Shown here in pieces: positions 33,833-38,241 of a DNA stretch of 38,241 bases. Made by a program: the position numbers and the translations under genes. The notes beneath the pieces were generated by a model that saw nothing but the letters and a program-made list of their open reading frames with translations, made no database searches and was not told the origin of the DNA. This DNA comes from Fibrobacter sp. Lineage in GTDB: Bacteria > Fibrobacterota > Chitinivibrionia > Chitinivibrionales > Chitinispirillaceae. How positions within the stretch are numbered: the first letter of the stretch is position 1; every line of letters starts with the position of its first letter. The DNA is taken from contig JAAZBG010000073.1 of the NCBI GenBank assembly GCA_012513915.1, positions 1-38,241 on the forward strand, read 5' to 3'.

Positions 33833-35482
33833 TTATCCCTGATGAATCATCACCTGATTCAGAGGTATCGACCATTTGTTTTTATTGCAGGTATCAACCA
33901 GAATACGATGTACATGAAACTCGACAACTTTGAAATCCAATGCTGCATTACCAGTGAGATCAACCCAGACTTCATAATCCAGTGATGATAATCCCGCTGA
34001 TTTGAACATCACAAAGATATTTTTTATATTTGCAGGATCCACAATTTCAGGCAATTCTCTTTTCAAGCTGCTCAACATCACTTCAGGGATATGTGTGGTG
34101 CATTCTGCCTGATGTTTATAATCCACTCTAAAGGTAATGGCGACACGCAGATTCGCTGAAATATTCCGGGGGTTAAGAGCGAGAAATGCAGGAGTTTGAT
34201 AAATGTTCAAAGCGCCATCAACCTCAGCAATCTGTACTGCACTTGGAGTCTGAGATAGTACACGTCCCGTCTTTCCATCAACCTGTACTAAGTCATCCTT
34301 TCGGCATGGAAACCATACTTCAGATTCTCCCGGAGGACGAGAATACTTTCCAAGCAGCATTTTAAGTGGCAGCATCTGCACACCGCCATCAAGCAGCGGA
34401 TTGACCATGCGTGCTCTGAGACCAATACTTTCAACCAGCCATGGAATGCCATCCAAAACTATTCGATCGCCTTCCCGAACGGCTCCGGTATTCATCATGA
34501 GTTGCAGTATTTCAATATTTTGCGGTAATGTTTTAAAACTGGCCCAACCAATACCAATCAGGAAAATGAGCGCAACAGCAAGAAGAAACCAATCAGCTGT
34601 AAAGCTGAAAACCATGAGCATGGCCGCAACCCCACCCAAAATGCGCAAAGCCTGTATGCATATAAATACAAGCCGACTTCCCTTTTTTTTATGTTTCCAT
34701 ATCATCCCCCAGGCAATCATAAGGAACCTTATACCAAAAAACACAGCGCAGAACGCAATAATTCCCAAAAGAAGATTCTGCCCCCGGGTGCGAAGAAAAT
34801 TTCGAAGATAGGTCACGCTGGCATCAAATGGAGATTGCTGTTCAGCTAACTTATTCTCCAGTGCGTTGTTAAGAGCGTTCAAACGATCCTGTGCACTCTG
34901 AAATCTTTGTTTCCAGAGCTTACGCATTTTTTCCAGACGTTCGTTCAGTAAAGGTGAAACAGAATCACCAACCAGCTTGTCCAGATTTGCAAGAGCTTGT
35001 GAAGAGATATCACGTTCTTCGGTGATTGTGGAAATTTGTGCACGCAGCTCTCCAATGGCACGGGACTGACGTGTAGCGAACTCCACTTCTGCCATAATTG
35101 GCTCGAGGAGTTTGCCGACTTGTTGCTGCCAATCGAATTTCACCTCGGTTTTTTCAGAAAAAGCGCTGACATCCACATCAACCACCAGCCGCTCAAACAA
35201 AAGCTGTTGCTCGCGGAGTTCTGCCCTGGCTTTACGAATCCGCTCATTTGCAGCCTTATCAAATGTGCCATGAGCCTGATGCTCCAAACTTGACAGTTCG
35301 CGCTCTTTTTTATCAATTTCCTGCACAAGAGCATCTAATGAAGCTAATATGCCATTACTATCACTAACTTCACCTAAAGGAATCAGCAACGCTGAAAAAT
35401 CATCAGGTTGTGTTGAATGAACAAATGCAAATCCGGAGAGTAAAAGGACAATAATGCCTGAACGTTTTATAAGTCCACTCAA
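33833..35482 (-). CDS. MscS-like mechanosensitive channel with periplasmic coiled coil
   Basis: A 549-residue membrane protein. A signal peptide (IIVLLLSGFAFVHS) is followed by a long helical periplasmic region (about 40-230, rich in Glu, Arg, Leu with heptad spacing), three or four membrane helices (about 237-320: LLLGIIAFCAVFFGIRFL, ALRILGGVAAMLMVFSF, WFLLAVALIFLIGIGWASF), then the MscS beta domain (about 330-390: GAVREGDRIVLDGIPWLVESIGLRA) and a C-terminal domain ending WSIPLNQVMIH, as in other MscS proteins. It would open under membrane tension to release solutes. The pore-lining helix lacks the regular Ala/Gly pattern of E. coli MscS, so gating may differ. It is a single gene, ending 118 bp upstream of the riboswitch. 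Confidence 0.8.
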   Translation of the reverse strand: MSGLIKRSGIIVLLLSGFAFVHSTQPDDFSALLIPLGEVSDSNGILASLDALVQEIDKKERELSSLEHQAHGTFDKAANERIRKARAELREQQLLFERLVVDVDVSAFSEKTEVKFDWQQQVGKLLEPIMAEVEFATRQSRAIGELRAQISTITEERDISSQALANLDKLVGDSVSPLLNERLEKMRKLWKQRFQSAQDRLNALNNALENKLAEQQSPFDASVTYLRNFLRTRGQNLLLGIIAFCAVFFGIRFLMIAWGMIWKHKKKGSRLVFICIQALRILGGVAAMLMVFSFTADWFLLAVALIFLIGIGWASFKTLPQNIEILQLMMNTGAVREGDRIVLDGIPWLVESIGLRARMVNPLLDGGVQMLPLKMLLGKYSRPPGESEVWFPCRKDDLVQVDGKTGRVLSQTPSAVQIAEVDGALNIYQTPAFLALNPRNISANLRVAITFRVDYKHQAECTTHIPEVMLSSLKRELPEIVDPANIKNIFVMFKSAGLSSLDYEVWVDLTGNAALDFKVVEFHVHRILVDTCNKNKWSIPLNQVMIHQG

Positions 35483-35576
35483 GGCAGTTTTAAAACCAGT
35501 CCCTGTAGCCCTTACAATTTTAGTACAAATAGTGCGACCTTTGTTGGGGTTATTCTTTGTTTATATAAGAATTTAC

Positions 35577-36623
35577 CTAATGGCGTAATGCCATATTTGC
35601 ATTATTTCTATCACGTTCATTAGACTTTTGAGCCCAGGCACGAAAAATCTTAAGTGATTCAGCATCAGCATCAATGCGAAAGTTCGGTTCGCCTTTTTTA
35701 TATTCATTAAACCACAAAAAAACCTCAAAACAGTTATTCGAATCAAAAAAGTCCAGAAAATCACGAAGCCAATAGTGACGCCTCGGATCGGATGGACACC
35801 CAATTTCCGCGATCCACATCGGTTTGCCTAAGTTCATCAACCCGGACACCGACCGTGCAAACACTTTGTGAAAAGATTCCCATTGATGGTACCTGTCATG
35901 ATAATCACCGAAATTATAACCATCAAGTGCTACAATGTCAACATAATCACTACCGGGATAATAGGGATAAATATCCTTTTCGAATGTCTGAAGCCCCCAT
36001 ACTACACTCGGACTGAATATCCACAGGACATTATCTGCTTTTTCCTTTTTGAAAATCTTATATGTGTGCCGCCATGCGTTTTTAAAAAGAGAGCTTTTTT
36101 TACCCCAGGGGAACCAGTCACCATTCATCTCATAACCAAACCGGTAATATACCTTCATATCAAGTTCTTTTGCCTGACGAGCCATTTTTCTGAAATAATT
36201 ATCCCACTTGCCATCAACAATCTCTTTTAGAATATTCTCATTTTCATTACTTGTCATTTGATCATTCTTAAGATCCTGATTGATTACCGTGTAAATACCA
36301 AGCTCCTTGTTTGACTCGGTAACCTGTAGGGGAAATCCGTCACCCATCTGGATGTACCAGAGTACATAGCCTGGAACTGCACCAAATACATTAATCTCAT
36401 CCCTGAGATTATCCTCATAATTTTCCCAGAGCCTGCTTGAGAAAAAACCGAATCGCTGTGCATTCGGGACTTCTGGTTTTTCACCATGAACGGAACAACG
36501 AAGAAATACAAGGTTTTCATTCTCGTCATCGGTTTCAACAAATTTATGCATACACGATACAACCAGAAACAAAGCAATCAGTACACTAAACTTAATGATT
36601 ATGAAACTCTTCTTCTTATCCAT
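35577..36623 (-). CDS. GH26 family beta-mannanase-like lipoprotein
   Basis: A 348-residue glycoside hydrolase. A lipoprotein signal (FSVLIALFLVVSC, Cys24) would anchor it in the envelope, probably the outer membrane. The TIM-barrel motifs of GH26 are seen: the acid/base Glu165 in YYRFGYEMNGDWFPWG, LWIFSPS (strand 5), VDIVALDGYNFG, and the nucleophile Glu273 in PMWIAEIGC, with the closing LWFNEYKKG. The likely substrate is beta-1,4-mannan or a related mixed-linkage glucan. GAGGTG lies close to the ATG. It is divergent from a GH5 gene with a 350-bp shared upstream region, suggesting related use in hemicellulose breakdown. Confidence 0.88.
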   Translation of the reverse strand: MDKKKSFIIIKFSVLIALFLVVSCMHKFVETDDENENLVFLRCSVHGEKPEVPNAQRFGFFSSRLWENYEDNLRDEINVFGAVPGYVLWYIQMGDGFPLQVTESNKELGIYTVINQDLKNDQMTSNENENILKEIVDGKWDNYFRKMARQAKELDMKVYYRFGYEMNGDWFPWGKKSSLFKNAWRHTYKIFKKEKADNVLWIFSPSVVWGLQTFEKDIYPYYPGSDYVDIVALDGYNFGDYHDRYHQWESFHKVFARSVSGLMNLGKPMWIAEIGCPSDPRRHYWLRDFLDFFDSNNCFEVFLWFNEYKKGEPNFRIDADAESLKIFRAWAQKSNERDRNNANMALRH

Positions 36624-36915
36624 AAGAACACCTCGCTTGTCAGAATCTCATGCACATACTCAATACTTAAAATCATTCGTGCGCTATCTAAAGTATATCT
36701 GTAAAAACACTCCCGTGACAACCATTAAAAAAGTCAATATACTCGTGTGTTGCTTGAAATAAAAGTGATTTGTTTACAATTAATCAGATAACGTATGAAG
36801 TATGAAAATATTGAGCTTTATGTAGCAAATTAAATACAAGTGTTATATGTCTTGTTTAATGACAACACTACTCATTCATATCCAGACATTCTTTTTTTGT
36901 GTATTTTTAATAGTA

Positions 36916-36947
36916 TTGACAAAGAATTAGATTACAGTCAGTATGCA
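36916..36947 (+). promoter_or_regulatory. Possible promoter of the GH5 gene
   Basis: TTGACA at 36916-36921 with CAGTAT (16-bp spacing) or TATGCA (20-bp) downstream, 30 bp before the ATG. The -35 is a perfect consensus but the -10 is poor. The rest of 36624-36973 is AT-rich and holds no gene. Confidence 0.35.
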
Positions 36948-36973
36948 TAACTATTTTTTTAGGATAGTCAATT

Positions 36974-37999
36974 ATGGGTAGCAGTACATCATCGTTCATG
37001 ATTTTTTCCGGAATTAATATTTCGCATTGGCTTAGTCAAAGCGATCTTCATGGCAGCGCCCGTGCAGACAGATTTACAAAAGATGATATTTTACACATTA
37101 CAGATTCAGGTTTTGACCATGTGCGGATACCTGTTGATGAAGCACAATTATGGTTGGAAAACGGCACAGCCGACAATGAGGCTTTCGACCTTCTGAATAA
37201 TGGTATCTACCATTGTACGCGGCAGAATCTCCGTGTTATTGTTGACATGCATATTTTGAAATCACACTATTTCAATGATTTCAAGCAGCCGGTTCTCTAT
37301 ACCGACAAAAAAGAGCTCGATCATTTTGCGTCATTATGGTCCCAATTAAACGAACGTTTACAGGAATGGAGTCCCGGAATCCTGGCTTTTGAGATTCTTA
37401 ATGAGCCCAAAGCAGAGAACAATGAAGACTGGAACAGGGTCAGTTCCGCGATCTTCAGTCACCTCCGGTCTCTTGACAATTCAAGGACAATAATACTCGG
37501 TTCCAACTGGTACTGCAAAACCGATACATTCAGTGATCTTGAGGTTCCAAACGATACACACCAGCTTCTTTCATTTCATTTCTATGATCCGATGCTTGTC
37601 ACTCACTACAGGGCATCATGGACTAATCTATTCGGTTATGATGGTCCGATCAACTATCCGGGTTTTCCGGTTGATACTGTTACCGTCGATTCACTTGCAG
37701 AACCGGTTCGATCCTCTGTGCAAAGAGAGAATTATTATATCGACAGAAACACCATTATCGATAAAATCAGGCCAGCTACAGACAAAAGAGAGCAAACTGG
37801 AATTAATCTCCATTGCGGCGAATTCGGATGCATTCGTTATACTCCACACGATATCAAGTGCAACTGGTACCGTGATGTTGTCTCTGTATTCAGGGAGTTC
37901 GGTATCGCCTTTACACATTGGGATATGCGCGGAGATTTCGGAATTCTGAACGGAACAGATGAAAACAGGGATATTATTAATATATTAACAAAAAGGTAA
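36974..37999 (+). CDS. GH5 family glycoside hydrolase, no signal peptide
   Basis: A 341-residue TIM-barrel glycosidase of the GH5 cellulase family. FSGINISHWL and FDHVRIPVD mark the first strands, VIVDMHI the third, the acid/base is Glu144 in LAFEILNEPK, SFHFYDPM is strand 6, and the nucleophile is Glu283 in HCGEFGC. All catalytic residues are present. The N-terminus (MGSSTSSFMIFSG) has no signal peptide or lipobox, so the protein is predicted cytoplasmic, acting on imported oligosaccharides such as cello- or manno-oligomers; a missed upstream start is excluded by stops just before it. AGGA precedes the ATG. It is divergent from the GH26 gene. Confidence 0.88.
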   Translation: MGSSTSSFMIFSGINISHWLSQSDLHGSARADRFTKDDILHITDSGFDHVRIPVDEAQLWLENGTADNEAFDLLNNGIYHCTRQNLRVIVDMHILKSHYFNDFKQPVLYTDKKELDHFASLWSQLNERLQEWSPGILAFEILNEPKAENNEDWNRVSSAIFSHLRSLDNSRTIILGSNWYCKTDTFSDLEVPNDTHQLLSFHFYDPMLVTHYRASWTNLFGYDGPINYPGFPVDTVTVDSLAEPVRSSVQRENYYIDRNTIIDKIRPATDKREQTGINLHCGEFGCIRYTPHDIKCNWYRDVVSVFREFGIAFTHWDMRGDFGILNGTDENRDIINILTKR

Positions 38000-38027
38000 G
38001 GGTGATGCAAAAGCTGTCAATTGACAC

Positions 38028-38241
38028 CTATGCGTCAGTTGTCCGGCGTATCATATCACCAATCCGTAAACACTTCTCTGTGATACCGATAACAAGCCTG
38101 CTTGATGGCGCACGTTCGATCTGATTACCGGACAGATCTGTAATTTTTGTAAATTGAACCGGATATGGTTCAAGTGACTGCTGCACCGGAATTATCTCAA
38201 GTTCCTCGCCACTGCCAAAACTGTTCTTGACATCAACAACA
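38028..38241 (-). CDS. U32-family peptidase/tRNA hydroxylation protein, C-terminal part
   Basis: The last 70 codons of a gene that enters from the right edge on the minus strand. The visible part, VVDVKNSFGSGEELEIIPV followed by QFTKITDLSGNQIERAPSSR, matches the small C-terminal beta-barrel domain of U32 peptidase family proteins (PF16325 type; members include the tRNA uridine-5-hydroxylation protein TrhP and YhbU). The stop is TAG at 38028-38030. The catalytic part lies outside the window, so the subfamily cannot be told. It converges with the GH5 gene. Confidence 0.7.
   Translation of the reverse strand, partial: VVDVKNSFGSGEELEIIPVQQSLEPYPVQFTKITDLSGNQIERAPSSRLVIGITEKCLRIGDMIRRTTDA

Overview
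The window looks like a piece of a Fibrobacterota (Chitinispirillia/Fibrobacter-like) chromosome. The main pointers are a TIGR02147-family protein (a paralogous family best known from Fibrobacter), many secreted or lipoprotein products with loose lipoboxes, an outer-membrane-type beta-barrel protein, a secreted GH26 plus a GH5 glycosidase, and low-to-moderate GC. This assignment is inference from family content; no rRNA or other marker gene is present. I saw no tRNA, rRNA, CRISPR array, transposase or phage gene.

Layout. 1-3.1 kb: a heptanucleotide array, a HAD phosphatase (-), and an overlapping pair of a TIGR02147 regulator-like protein and a leucine-rich-repeat lipoprotein (+). 3.2-11.3 kb (+): the most interesting locus, with a lysine 2,3-aminomutase, a 1310-residue synthetase with the architecture of epsilon-poly-L-lysine synthetase (adenylation, carrier, six or so membrane segments, three hexapeptide-type domains), a multi-spanning membrane acyltransferase and an outer-membrane barrel protein. 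Read together they suggest synthesis, modification and export of a beta-lysine polymer. 11.4-14.9 kb (-): aminopeptidase-like lipoprotein, TPR protein and a secreted protein of unknown function. 15.0-17.3 kb: a lone MCE protein (+) and O-acetylhomoserine sulfhydrylase (-).

17.3-20.1 kb is repeat-rich: two about 430-460-bp direct repeats flank a class II Fic gene, together with a second heptamer array, palindromic REP-like doublets and a smaller direct-repeat pair. 20.1-21.2 kb (-) holds a secreted SH3-type protein interrupted by one in-frame TAA. 21.9-24.2 kb (+) is an SPFH/GYF protein followed by a zinc-ribbon membrane protein, like the Bacillus ydjI/ydjG pair. 24.3-29.3 kb (-): RlmM-like methyltransferase, a strong terminator, a DUF5011-type surface lipoprotein and a TPR protein.

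29.4-33.7 kb (-) is a cobalamin salvage operon, cobU-cobT-cobS, under a cobalamin riboswitch, followed by a divergent chorismate-synthase-like gene that lacks the usual active-site histidine motif. 33.8-38.2 kb: a MscS-like channel (-), a GH26 mannanase-like lipoprotein (-), a GH5 glycosidase without signal peptide (+), and the 3' end of a U32-family protein gene (-) cut by the window edge.
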